Positions 33,196-44,440 of a stretch of 64,000 nucleotides of DNA are shown one piece after another. How positions within the stretch are numbered: position 1 is the first letter of the stretch; every line of letters begins with the position of its first letter. The notes beneath the pieces were generated by a model. That model was given only the letters and a program-made list of their open reading frames with translations. It searched no databases and was not told the origin of the DNA. The stretch spans positions 124,001 through 188,000 of the forward strand of contig NW_025943995.1 of NCBI RefSeq assembly GCF_000764305.2, written 5' to 3'. This stretch comes from Hyalella azteca. Taxonomy: Eukaryota; Arthropoda; Malacostraca; Amphipoda; Hyalellidae. The translations under genes were made by a program, and so were the position numbers.

Positions 33196-35133
33196 GTCAA
33201 CGTGGATGTTGACGCCCGTGATGGGCAGCGCAGTCTTGCTGTCAGGGCTGGATGGCATGTACCGGAATAGTTCCTTGTCGTTGAGGTACCACTTCAGCGA
33301 ATACAACGTAAAGACCGACAGGTCGTAGTCGCACTGTAACGTCACATCCTCGCCCTGCTTGACGAACTGCGGCACCACCACTCTGTTCACCTTCACTTTC
33401 ACTTTGGTCTTTACTTTCATTTTGGATTCATTCGACTTCTCCTGGCTGCTGGTGGGTTTTGTGGTGTCTTGGTAAGTTGGGTTCGACTTGTCATGTATTA
33501 TGTTAGAGTCTGGTTTCTTGCCACTGTCTGGTGGTGTGTTTTGACTGTACTTGTGAACGGCAGAGAAACCCACGCTGGGGTACTGGAACAGTTTAACCTT
33601 GTCATTTTGGTGCCTAATTCGATTTTTTTGAGCAAGGTTTGACCACTCAGATGCTTGGTATTCGTCGTAAGATCTTTCTTGAGGGCCATCGTCATTAAGA
33701 ACGCTATTTCTGACTCGCCAGTTTGAGTTCTTCACTTTTAGACTGGCAAGATTGTTAGACTTTTCATATTGCTGTTGTTCGTCTGTTCGTGACTCGTGGT
33801 TGCGTTGAACGGAGTCGGGGCTCTCGCGCCCAACCCGGGGTTCGTGAGCACCTCGCGCCGTCCTCCTCTTAGATTTGTTTTTAACAATTATAGACCTTGG
33901 GACATCAGGCTTACTCATGCTGCGCACACTGCTCGGATATATCTCGGCATTTTGACGGTGACTCCGTGGGAATTTTTTAACATTTTGACTCTTGGCTCTT
34001 TTGTAATGATTTTTGTCTTTTGTTCTAATGTGAGAAAGCTTGTGAAACGTGTGTCCCATTCTTTTCGTAACTCTCATTGCATCAAAGTTTCTTTCTATTG
34101 GCTTGTTTGGTCCAAAATCTTGCTCGTTTATTTTTCGGCACAAGCCCATTTTCCAGTGCCACCCATCACAATCCATGGTTAAATGTACCAAGTCATTCTG
34201 TCCTTCCAGCGCCCGTACGATGCTCGCTGCATCTCCAACCGAGTTTCTGGGGTTATTCTTGCTTTTGTTCATCAAAGACGAGATACCTTCATAGCTCTTC
34301 ACCCTTGCTTCAGTAATATCTTGAAAACTTTTCAGCTTCGTATTGGAGATGCCGCCGTTGTTGATCAGCTTTTCACGAAGGATGCCTTCATTGCCGGTGA
34401 CCTTCAAAGTTTGTAAGGCTAGTCTGCCCTTCATGCCTTGAATTCGCTGACCTTCAATCAATTTTTTGGATTCGCGAGGCCGGCGGGAGTTGGCTTGCTT
34501 CTTCATTCCGTACGGGAGGAAATTATTTGCTGTGAACTGAGTCGTGTGAGCAGTGAGTGGACCTTCAGTATTGTTAGTATCCTCTTCTTGCCTTGAATAT
34601 TCTAAACTATTTGCTGAAACTAACTCTCGTTTCTGTCTACTTGGTTGGATAAATATTTCTTCAATAAAGAAATCTGAAAGTTTAGGCTTGAGAATGAAGC
34701 TTTGAGTGTTTGATGAAGTGAGCGATGCAGCGAGTCCGTTGGGACCTGCGCGTTGTTTTTGATAATGTTGTTGGTGTAGGTTTTTATTGTGTTGCTTTTT
34801 ATGTTGTTGGTCTCGCTTTTCTTGGTGTAGGTATTGATGGAGTTCTTGATGTTGATATTTATTATGTTTCATTTGATGTTGTTCGCGATGTATCAGTAGC
34901 TGGTGTTTATTGTTGTGTTGGACTTGCTGTTGTTCTTGACTTTGTTTTTTCATTAGTTTTGCGTGGTGTTGGAGTTGGTTATTTAGCTGGGAGTCGTTGA
35001 GTGGGCGTCCGTCTAATGCGGCGCCCTCGAAGTGCTGCAGGGCGTCTCCCGGCGCCCATCCTTCTTCGTTGGGACAATCCTCGCTGCCACCTGCCGACAC
35101 CCCGGGCCGGGGAAACAACTCAATTAGTCTCAT
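33196..35133 (-). CDS. Beat-family Ig gene, exon with first half of Ig1 and a long N-terminal extension
   Basis: Beaten-path proteins are secreted or membrane-tethered Ig-superfamily adhesion proteins that act in axon guidance and bind Sidestep-family receptors. The last 64 codons of this open frame (residues about 583-646) read as the first half of a Beat Ig1: VVVPQF, then QGEDVTLQCDYDL with the B-strand Cys at 601, then SLKWYLNDKE with the C-strand Trp and ELFRYMP. The exon ends in phase 0 at a GTGAGT donor (33195-33190). Upstream, about 580 codons are open: a Q/H-rich stretch (residues about 44-127), an RQKR furin-like site (166-169), then a Lys/Arg/Ser/Asn-rich segment with only a few cysteines (for example 322 and 332). 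No signal peptide is visible at the first Met, so an upstream exon probably exists. A CAG at a possible acceptor lies near 35087-35089, so the real 5' edge is uncertain. The Beat call is confident for the Ig part. Whether the extension is really joined to it is inferred from the unbroken frame. Confidence 0.78.
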
Positions 35134-36069
35134 TAATTTCCCACAAACATTACCAGGTAATCCTGGCCAATGCGGCTAATCCTAAGGGAAATACTAACGA
35201 GTGTATGTATTGCAGGCTGAAAATGTAGTTTGTATTTTCATCTAAGATCATACGTAAACTTTACAGGTAGGAGATATTAAATATAGGTGCTTTACATTGG
35301 ACCGGGTCAATAAATTAATTATAATGACAATAAGAAAATTCAATAAATTTGAAATTTTTTTATAGGCGAAGAGCTGATCACGTACATGAGTGAACGCAGT
35401 ACCGATAAACCACCAACAATTTATATTCAACAAATTGTTATTTACCGACCACCATCAGCTAATAATGGAATATGTTCAAGCTCTATTAAATGACCATCGA
35501 CTCTAATGGCCTATTTTAGATCAGCTTCCAGGCAACGAACAGCTCATCCTTTTAATTTCATTTTCAAGCTACACGGACTGTTTATCGACTGCGCGCCTGT
35601 TTTAGATTATTCTCAACCATAACTTTTGATTAACTACTGCCCAGCTAACAACAACAACAGATTTAAAATATGATATTTTCAATCGTCAGTTGCAGGCTAA
35701 AAGAACACTCATTTAATGGGTCATTTACAACCAATAATGATAAACTAACGACAATCGTAAAATAAGTTTTGTCTTGGCATAAAGTCTCAGCTACAACATC
35801 CTACTTCTAATAATGCTTCAAACAAAAACTATAATAAAGCTATTAACAGTAAACTATAATGAACCTCCTAACCCTAAACTAACTCTGATGCATGAGGCTG
35901 TGAACAGTGAAGCACAATATGAATACTAACAATAAGTTAACTTTTGTACGGCTATAAATAGATAGTTAACTTCAAGGCATCAAGTAAGAATAAATCATAA
36001 TCAGGCTACTGACAATAGTTTACAATTAGGCTACAATACATAATTAATTATTCACTATAATTCCACCCC
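35134..36069. other. AT-rich DNA upstream of the Beat exon
   Basis: I looked here for a signal-peptide exon on the minus strand and found none that I can support. Confidence 0.5.
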
Positions 36070-36300
36070 CGCATTTCTCACAGCTAGGTTCCCACGCTCG
36101 CTGATATCGTCCCTTCATTCCACCCCAGCATATCACACAGGTTCCCACGCCCGCTGTTATCGTCCCTTCATTCCACCTCCGCATATCACACAGGTTCCCA
36201 GGCTCGCTGTTATCGTCCCTTCATTCCACCTCTGCATATCACACAGGTTCCCACGCTCGCTGTTATCGTCCCTTCATTCCACCTCTGCATATCACATTCA
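36070..36300. repeat. 51-bp tandem array
   Basis: Four to five copies with core CGCTGTTATCGTCCCTTCAT and CACAGGTTCCCACG. Confidence 0.93.
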
Positions 36301-37157
36301 AAGCTTCCACCCGCAGCCGCACTCATAAATCCCACGGCAAAGACTTTATTGAAGGAAATAAAACAGCGAGCAGATGAAACGCTCTGTTTGCGAGATGCTC
36401 TTTACGACTCAAGTATATTCGGAGCTTTGTGAAGAGCCTCTTAGATCACTTCGGCCTCAGATTTACGACTTGCAAATCGTCGTGCCGGCAAAACGGCGCC
36501 TCTTATTAAAAACGGCCTCCCCTGCGACAACAACAGCGCCTGCCCCCGGTAGCGGGGCTCCCGGGAGGTCGGGGAGGCTAAGGTAGGTTGGGTAGACGTG
36601 GGTGAAGTGGTGCTGGGAATGATAGTCATTTGGTTGCTCTATATTAGGTTAATTTAGGTGACCTCAGGGTAGGCATCTTAAGATGATTTGGTCTAGGTTA
36701 AGATTTTTTGGGTTCAATTTTGGGGGGTTCATAGTCAGGTAATTTGAAGTTAAGTGATGTGGTTGATAAATAAGTGAATCAGGTGTGGTGTTATTGGGGA
36801 AGAATTATGTAGGTGATGTTTAGTAAGGGCAATGATTTGCCGAGTTTAATGGTCTTAATAACACTAAAATGTGAATCAACGTTGACTAATCTGCCGTCAT
36901 TTGATCGCTGAGAGCGCGCTTTATTCTTCGCTGTGCGACGATCTTATCAGTAACGAAATTTTACAGCGAAGCCCATCGCAACTGTCGCGATGTCACCAAC
37001 TTTGCAGTGGCGTGGCAATAATTGCTGAAACCTTTTGACCGCGGCCAGTCGTTTGAGGCGACAAAACATCCGACGCACTGATGGGCGAAACTCGGGTGTC
37101 AAGCCGGCTTCTCTTCACTAACTTCGTGCATTAAATTGTGCTGTCGGTGGAGGTGGT

Positions 37158-37210
37158 TGATGGTTGTGGTGGTGGTGGTGGTGGTGGTGGTGGTGGTGGT
37201 GGTGGTAGGG
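37158..37210. repeat. (GGT)n microsatellite
   Basis: About 15 GGT triplets, with further impure GGTGGT runs to about 37270. Confidence 0.96.
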
Positions 37211-37899
37211 CTGGTGGTGGTGGTAGGTGGTGGGAATGGTGATGGTGGTGCTGCCAGTGGTGGCGGTTGTGGTGGATATGGTGCAATAAAACAGTGGCTT
37301 TGTTACGTAGATGGGAGATGCAGAAGATAGTGCTGGCGGTGGAAGTGTTAACTCCAAATGTTCTCAGGGTTAGACAGGAACACTGATATCATAATTATGT
37401 GTTGTCAGGTAAGTGTTTGGCGCTGCAACGCTAGGTTACGTTGTATAATTCACTACATTCTCCTAGATTGGCTTTGCAACAATCCGTCGAGCGAAAACAA
37501 AAGCTTCGGCCAGCGCCGCAGGACCTGGCATAATGGCTCTCTTGATCATCTCTGAGTTCTTCCTCCGCAAATTATAACAAGTGCAGGTTGTGATAGAAAC
37601 TGCGGTCGACGCACAGACGTCCATGAAGCGGCCGACTGTCGGCAGGCCCTGACACGTCTGTAATTGATCCAGTACGGTAGTGAGGTACTGGCATAAATTC
37701 TAACATTTACGGATTGTTACGCTCACGCTGAACCTCAAGCTCGACACGCTTTGTTCTTTGAGTGACGAGGACGTACGAAACAGGACTAAGAGGGCTACGT
37801 CCGACTCGGGTTTCGGGGTCCCTGGTTGTTCTCGGCTTGGTTGCTATTACTTTTTGCGTTGGGACATTATGTTCTTTCTTTAATTCAAATTAAGATAAG

Positions 37900-37955
37900 T
37901 AGTCCCAGAATGAAAATAGTTACTTATATTCTGGGACTTCTTATTTTTCAGTAAA
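37900..37955. other. Hairpin-forming inverted repeat
   Basis: ATAAGTAGTCCCAGAAT and ATTCTGGGACTTCTTAT are inverted copies (one mismatch in 17) separated by about 16 bases, with pairing that extends outward through A/T-rich flanks. It could be a MITE end pair or a small-RNA-type hairpin. Confidence 0.6.
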
Positions 37956-38659
37956 CTTTGAACCTCCTCGTAGCATAACATTTTAAGGCTGCATTTAATT
38001 CGTGATATGTTGTCAACAAATGAAAACAAAAATTAGTAAATAATAAAAATTTGTTCGACGGGTACCATCTATAAATCAGTATTTGCTTTAAATAAGAAAA
38101 ACTTGAAAACTTATTTTGAGTTGGAGCAACAAATTGCTTAATTTTTCCGTTTACCTCAGCCACGTAGACTGATCAGACTGACTGAATCAATACCACATGT
38201 GTCCCATTGTTATACATAAAAAAAATCTTCCACTATGAATTAAAAGTGATGATTTCGTGTATAAGTAAACATCTGCGATTCACCTAGCTTGCTATATTTC
38301 TGGCAAGAAAAGGATATTGCACGACAAGAAGTTTAACACCATAATTGACCGAAAAAAATAATATTACAAAATATAAAAAAATTATGGAGCCAGTCGACCG
38401 AATCTTCTTCAGTGGTCACTTCTCATGTAACTGACGAGATTAAACTGAGAATGGATGTTATGCAAAGTACGTATAAATGATTTTCTCGCCTTGAGTGAAG
38501 ACGACAGCTTAGAATTGCGTCGTGTCGGTAACCCCATTTGTCGGTTATGAAATATTTGGTTAAGTTAGAGGTCAAGCCAAGAATCATATGAATTATATCA
38601 CAGTTTTTGTGACCGTACATATCAGCGATGATGTACGCAATTAATGAACTACCGTTACC

Positions 38660-38830
38660 GGCTCGATCGCTGCCATATTTTTTGCGCATTTTCTCATTTA
38701 TGGAAAAAAGGCGCTATTGTGCTCGCCATGTCCGTCCGTCTGTCTGTCCGTCCGTCCGTGACTTAACGTTTTCGTCGACGAGAAAATGCGCTTTCTGTCA
38801 CTCACTTCAGTGAGTACTGAGTTATATGTG
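38660..38830 (+). repeat. Dispersed repeat, copy 1
   Basis: About 160 bp containing GCGCATTTTCTCATTTATGG, GGCGCTATTGTGCTCG, a CCGTCCGTCTGTCTGT run, the palindrome TCGTCGACGA, then TCACTCACTTCAGTGAGT. An inverted copy is at 45055-45225. The compact palindromic structure suggests a MITE or SINE-like element. The family was not recognised. Confidence 0.75.
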
Positions 38831-39394
38831 TTAAGCCTTGGCCGAACCGAAACAATGTCGCAGTCGTCTCAGGTTTTTTTATGTAACTTACTCCTGAATT
38901 CTACGTTAATAATCCCCATGTGAAGGTCGGATTACGCTTCACTTCTTATGCTCATGTTCCAACTCAGTTAATTCATGTCAAACTTTGCGACATAGACAAT
39001 TAACATAGACAATTTAATTTAATGATAGTTGAAAAAATTCAAATTCATCAAAGCCCCATGATTGAAAATGACCAAGCTTCACTACAGTAAGGCACATCAA
39101 GGCCGCGCGACCGTCGGCCGCTCATGTTGCGCCTATAACCTGCTCCTGGTCACTGGCGTCCTAATTAGCTGGTGCTAATCTCGCCGCTAAATATATTATG
39201 TCCCATGATTTGTTATAAGATTGCACTCGTCTGTATCTGTGATACCGACGCGGTGACAACCGCTAAGACCGCAGTAAATGCAGCGTATGTGTGACTCGGG
39301 TAGAAATAGCATTGCAAGGAGCCTCGCGCTATAATTACGACTAAATATTCTGGTACTAATAGCATCTCACGAACACACACTTCTATGAATATAA

Positions 39395-39695
39395 CTTAAT
39401 ATTCGAATAGAAAAAGCATTTTCTTGATTATGATTGAATACTCAAATAGGAATAGCATTGCATGGACCAAAAAGTCCTTGATTATGATTTTGTACTCGGG
39501 TAAGAATAGCATTGCGTGGACCCTCTGCTTATTGTCGCCATGCGACATTCGGTTGGAACGAGAGAACGTTAAACATGTGACTCTGGTAAGAATATCATTC
39601 CACGCAACTACGGATCCCCAGTTCCGATGTTGTACTTGAGCAGGAATAGCATCGCAACGCACGGTTAACATTTGAATTTGGTAGCAATATCATTG
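39395..39695. repeat. Degenerate repeats containing GAATAGCATTGC
   Basis: Six diverged copies of a motif like TACTCGGGTAGGAATAGCAT at 30-80 bp spacing. Confidence 0.65.
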
Positions 39696-39904
39696 GAACC
39701 AATTACTAGACCAGACAGTCCTCCTATAACTATAGAAATTGATGTATATATTCCTTGATTATCATATCAATTTACTTGTATAAGAGTATTTTGATTATTT
39801 TTGCATTTGCGTATGAATTATTAAACTTATTTATATATTGCATATGCATATTTAATGAGCAATATTAAAATCACTTGACTGGTTAAATCACATGTTTATC
39901 AAAA

Positions 39905-39968
39905 ATTTAAAAGCAAATAAAATAGCCAGAAAATTCACCATTTCTTAAAAAGGAAAACGTTTCGGAGC
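39905..39968 (-). mobile_element. Very short Penelope-type 3' end fragment
   Basis: Minus strand reads GCTCCGAAACGTTTTCC, then AAGAAATGGTGAATTTTC and TGGCTATTTTATTTGC. This matches the region after hammerhead helix II in the two Penelope relics at 16 and 19.3 kb. The copy is cut off inside the hammerhead helix, leaving about 60 bp. Confidence 0.6.
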
Positions 39969-40074
39969 AATGTGTTGTAAGCTATACATAATGCATTTCG
40001 ATGTACAGTGACGAAAGATCACAGAGGACATGTGCTGCTAAATCGGCGGCCCCGCCAATTATGAGGAATTGATG

Positions 40075-41252
40075 GTGATAACAGGTCACGGAGATAACAG
40101 ATCACGGAGATAACAGGTCATGGAGATAACAGGTCACGGAGATAACAGGTCACGGAGATAACAGGTCACGGAGATAACAGGTCACTGAGATAACAGGTCA
40201 CGGAGATAACAGGTCACGGAGATATCAGGTCACGGAGATAACAGGTCACGGAGATAACAGGTCACGGAGATAACAGGTCCCGGAGATAACAGGTCACGGA
40301 GATAACAGGTCACGGAGATAACAGTTCACGGAGATAACAGGTCACGGAGATAACAGAACACTGAGATAACAGGTCACTGAGATAACAGGTCACTTAGATA
40401 ACAGGCTGCAAAGATAACAAGACACGGAGATAATAGGTCACGGAGATAACAGTTCACGAAGATAACAGTTCACGAAGATAACAGTTCACGAAGATATCAG
40501 GTCACGGAGATAACAGTTCATGAAGATAACAGGTCACGGAGATAAAAGTTCATGAAGATAACAGGTCACGGAGATAACAGGTCAATGAGATTACAGGTCG
40601 CGGAGATGACAGTTCACGAAGATAACATGTCACGGAGACAACAAGTCACGGAGATAACAGGTCACGGAGATAACAGTTCACGAAGATAACAGGTCACGGA
40701 GATAACAGTTCATGAAGATAACCGGTCACGGAGATAACAGTTCATGAAGATAACAGGTCACGAAGATAACAGGTCACGGAGATAACAGGTCGCGGAGATA
40801 ACAGGTCACGAAGATAACAGGTCCCGGAAATAACAGGTCCCGGAGATAACAGGTCACGGAGATAGCAGGTCACGGAGATAACAGGTCACGGAGATAACAG
40901 GTCCCGGAGATAACAGGTCCCGGAGATAACAGGTCACGGAGATAACAGGTCACGGAGATAACAGGTCAAGAAGATAACAGGTCACGGAGATAACAGAACA
41001 CTGAGATAACAGGTCACTGAGATAACAGGTCACTTAGATAACAGGCTCCAAAGATAACAGGACACGGAGATAACAGGTCACGGAGATAACAGTTCACGAT
41101 GATATCAGGTCACGGAGATAACAATTCATGAAGATAACAGGTCACGGAGATAACAGTTCATGAAGATAACAGGTCATGGAGATAACAGGTCACGAAGATA
41201 ACATGTCAATGAGACAACAAGTCACGGAGATAACAGGTCACGGAGATAACAG
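40075..41252. repeat. 16-bp tandem array
   Basis: About 73 copies of AGGTCACGGAGATAAC. Variants (TTCACGAAG, TTCATGAAG, AACACTGAG, TCCCGGAG) occur in higher-order blocks. A block starting with AACACTGAGATAAC appears at about 40355 and again at about 40995. The array ends at the adapter junction, so its true length is unknown. Confidence 0.97.
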
Positions 41253-41290
41253 CTGTCTCTTATACACATCTAGATGTGTATAAGAGACAG
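41253..41290. other. Nextera/Tn5 double mosaic end (sequencing adapter, assembly artefact)
   Basis: CTGTCTCTTATACACATCT is followed directly by AGATGTGTATAAGAGACAG, each the exact 19-bp Tn5 mosaic end, head to head. This is the circularisation junction sequence of Nextera mate-pair libraries, not genomic DNA. Confidence 0.97.
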
Positions 41291-41427
41291 GGGTATAAGA
41301 TAGCACCACAAGACTCAGGGCATAAGACAGCACCACAAGACTCAGGGTATAAGACAGCACCACAAGACTCAGGGTATAAGACAGCACCACAAGACTCAGG
41401 GTATAAGACAGCACCACAAGACTCAGG
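41291..41427. repeat. Misplaced copies of the 27-bp array
   Basis: Five copies of the same 27-bp unit as at 32634-33180, same orientation, lying between the adapter junction and the gap. They were most likely brought in by an untrimmed mate-pair read. The order of unit variants does not exactly match the array at 33 kb. Confidence 0.85.
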
Positions 41428-42199
41428 NNNNNNNNNNNNNNNNNNNNNNNNNNNNNNNNNNNNNNNNNNNNNNNNNNNNNNNNNNNNNNNNNNNNNNNNN
41501 NNNNNNNNNNNNNNNNNNNNNNNNNNNNNNNNNNNNNNNNNNNNNNNNNNNNNNNNNNNNNNNNNNNNNNNNNNNNNNNNNNNNNNNNNNNNNNNNNNNN
41601 NNNNNNNNNNNNNNNNNNNNNNNNNNNNNNNNNNNNNNNNNNNNNNNNNNNNNNNNNNNNNNNNNNNNNNNNNNNNNNNNNNNNNNNNNNNNNNNNNNNN
41701 NNNNNNNNNNNNNNNNNNNNNNNNNNNNNNNNNNNNNNNNNNNNNNNNNNNNNNNNNNNNNNNNNNNNNNNNNNNNNNNNNNNNNNNNNNNNNNNNNNNN
41801 NNNNNNNNNNNNNNNNNNNNNNNNNNNNNNNNNNNNNNNNNNNNNNNNNNNNNNNNNNNNNNNNNNNNNNNNNNNNNNNNNNNNNNNNNNNNNNNNNNNN
41901 NNNNNNNNNNNNNNNNNNNNNNNNNNNNNNNNNNNNNNNNNNNNNNNNNNNNNNNNNNNNNNNNNNNNNNNNNNNNNNNNNNNNNNNNNNNNNNNNNNNN
42001 NNNNNNNNNNNNNNNNNNNNNNNNNNNNNNNNNNNNNNNNNNNNNNNNNNNNNNNNNNNNNNNNNNNNNNNNNNNNNNNNNNNNNNNNNNNNNNNNNNNN
42101 NNNNNNNNNNNNNNNNNNNNNNNNNNNNNNNNNNNNNNNNNNNNNNNNNNNNNNNNNNNNNNNNNNNNNNNNNNNNNNNNNNNNNNNNNNNNNNNNNNN
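41428..42199. other. Assembly gap (772 Ns)
   Basis: A continuous run of N. The true missing interval probably starts at the adapter, 41253. Confidence 0.99.
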
Positions 42200-42445
42200 G
42201 GACTAGCGCACCTCACTAGTGGACTAGCGCACCTCACTAGTGGACTAGCGCACCTCACTAGTGGACTAGCGCACCTCACTAGCGGAATAGCGTACCTCAC
42301 TAGCGGAATAGCGCACCTCACAAGCGGACTAGCGCACCTCACTAGTGGACTAGCGCACCTCACTAGTGGACTAGCGTACCTCACTAGCGGAATAGCGCAC
42401 CTCACTAGCGGACTAGCGCACCTCACTAGTGGACTAGCGCACCTT
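42200..42445. repeat. 21-bp tandem array after the gap
   Basis: About 11 copies of GGACTAGCGCACCTCACTAG plus one base, starting at the gap edge. Variants have GGAATAGCG. Confidence 0.95.
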
Positions 42446-42499
42446 GCTGGCTGAAGTCACTGTATTACTGATGGGCGGTCGCCATTTCACCAAGTCTTT

Positions 42500-42670
42500 T
42501 TCCTGGCCCAGTCTCAGTAGGGCAAGCACTAGGCAAAGCAGGCTCTAGGAAAGGCCCTAGGCTAGGCACTAGGCAAGACACCAGGCATAGCCCTTGGAAA
42601 GGTTCTAGGTAAAGCACTAGGTAAGGCCTCGGCAAGACACCAGACAAGGCACTAGGCAAGGCAAGAGGCA
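42500..42670. repeat. Degenerate GGCACTAGGCAAG repeats
   Basis: Irregular copies of a 13-20 bp motif (CTAGGCAAGGCACTAGG) immediately left of a GC-rich array. Confidence 0.75.
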
Positions 42671-42734
42671 ACTGATGCGTTGCAATAAGTAAGTCGAGTC
42701 GCCGCCACCTGAGCCACGGCCTCAAGTGCAGCAG

Positions 42735-43215
42735 GGACGGCGGCCATGCAGAGACGGCGGCGGCCATGCAGGGACGGCGGCGGCCATGCAGGGACGGCGG
42801 CGGCCATGCAGGGACGGCGGCGGCCATGCAGGGACGGCGGCGGCCATGTAGTAGCGGCGGTGGCCATGCAGAGACGGCGGCGGCCATGCAGAGACGGCGG
42901 CGGCCATGCAGGGACGGCGGCGGCCATGCAGAGACGGCGGCGGCCATGCAGGGACGGCGGCGGCCATGTAGTAGCGGCGGTGGCCATGCAGAGACGGCGG
43001 CGGCCATGCAGAGACGGCGGCGGCCATGCAGGGACGGCGGCGGCGGCCATGCATTAAGAGACGGCGGCGGCCATGCAGGGACAGCGGCGGCCGTGCAGGG
43101 ACGGCGGCGGCGGCCATGCATTAAGACAACGGCGGCGGCCATGCAATAAGAGACGGCGGCGGCCATGCAGGTACGGCGGCGGCGGCCATGCAGGTACGGC
43201 GGCGGCGGACATCAG
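42735..43215. repeat. 20-bp GC-rich tandem array
   Basis: About 22 copies of GGCCATGCAGGGACGGCGGC with variants containing GTAGTAGCGGCGGT and inserted GGC triplets. A 120-bp block (five units) is itself repeated. Open frames cross it on both strands and are not genes. Confidence 0.97.
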
Positions 43216-43504
43216 GGACGGCGACGGCGTCACAGTTCAATGAATCACTGAAAAATTGCATTATTTTCAGTGGTCAACAACGACTTTCTCCACACTTAGA
43301 AATTACTTGAACTGCGTTCGTCTAATACGGGACTTTACATGACTCACAATAACTCTGTTGTTGGTAAACTATTTCAGAAGTTATAGACTCTGGATTTCAG
43401 GTAACACTGAAAACTGGTGAAATCTACACGAATCAAACCCGTTCACTTTAAATGAAAAGACCAATAAAATAATGAGTTTGTTGTGTGCGAAAATGACACT
43501 GTTA

Positions 43505-43600
43505 ACTCTTTGGTACAGACCGCTACCAGTACAATATACACCCCCGCTACAGTACAATATATACCCCCGCTACCAGTACAGTATATACCCCGCTACCTCC
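43505..43600. repeat. Short CCCCGCTACCAGTACA repeats
   Basis: Four copies of about 25-27 bp (CCGCTACCAGTACAATATA). Confidence 0.85.
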
Positions 43601-44204
43601 CAGCACACATATACACAGTACTGTTAATTTGCACAGAACAGGCCAGTCCGGGTCGAGGGTCTCGATCACTGTTTCGTTAAGTGGCCTTTAAAACTTTTCG
43701 CGCGCTCCCCTATTTGAAGTTATAGCAATACCAGCGGCGGCCGCGCATATGCCGCCCATATATCATTTCCCGTTCTTATGATGGGATTTCATCGCAGATA
43801 ATCGATGGGCTATTTAGAGGCGACGTGGGCTCTGATTGCCGGTAAATTGATTGCCCAGGCGCCAAGTGCGCGAAGTTGGTGAATGTGGTGCGTGGAGGCT
43901 CTGCATATACGCCTGCACCGCATGGAATGTATTACTTCTCGTGTATAATCACTTCTGCGCTTTGTGATGTGAAAGATTTTATGTCCACTATCAAATATGC
44001 GACACATGGTGAACATCACATGCAGTGCAACATCATCACATCAAAAGTGTAACATCTTGTAAACATCATTTACAATGCACCATCTGATAAAAACCTTTCA
44101 GACGTCCATTTATGCAATGACATATTACGGAGAACTTTGCCTGTAAGATTGGTTAGATTGCCCTATATTCAGTCACACGTCAAGGATTACCTGGATTAGT
44201 TAGT

Positions 44205-44440
44205 GTGTTAAATTATCCAGATATTCTATCACATTTTATGTATGAGTTTGCATTGAAAATTATCCAGATATTCTACCACATTTTACGTATGAGTTTGCAC
44301 GGAAAATTATCCACATATTCCACCACATTTTACGTATGAGTTTGCACGGAAAATTATCCAGATATTCCACCACATTTTACGTATGAGTTTGCACGGAAAA
44401 TTATCCAGATATTCCACCACATTTTACGTGAGTTTGCACG
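44205..44440. repeat. 55-bp tandem array
   Basis: About five copies with core AATTATCCAGATATTCCACC and TTTTACGTATGAGTTTGCAC, nearly uniform towards the right. Confidence 0.9.

Larger units (their letters stand above)
36301..39394. other. Mostly unique DNA
   Basis: Apart from the GGT microsatellite, the hairpin near 37.9 kb and the dispersed repeat at 38.66 kb, no feature was recognised. 36590-36860 is rich in GGTTAGGT-like sequence without periodicity. Confidence 0.5.

Noticed and set aside
38429..38445. CTGACGAGATT as a further hammerhead
   Set aside because: No helix II or GAAA follows.
41260..42454. Frames of nearly 400 codons on both strands
   Set aside because: They run through the N gap and the adapter sequence.
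42465..43166. 233-codon frame rich in Pro/Arg/His
   Set aside because: Translation of the GC-rich 20-bp array. Frames on both strands are open.
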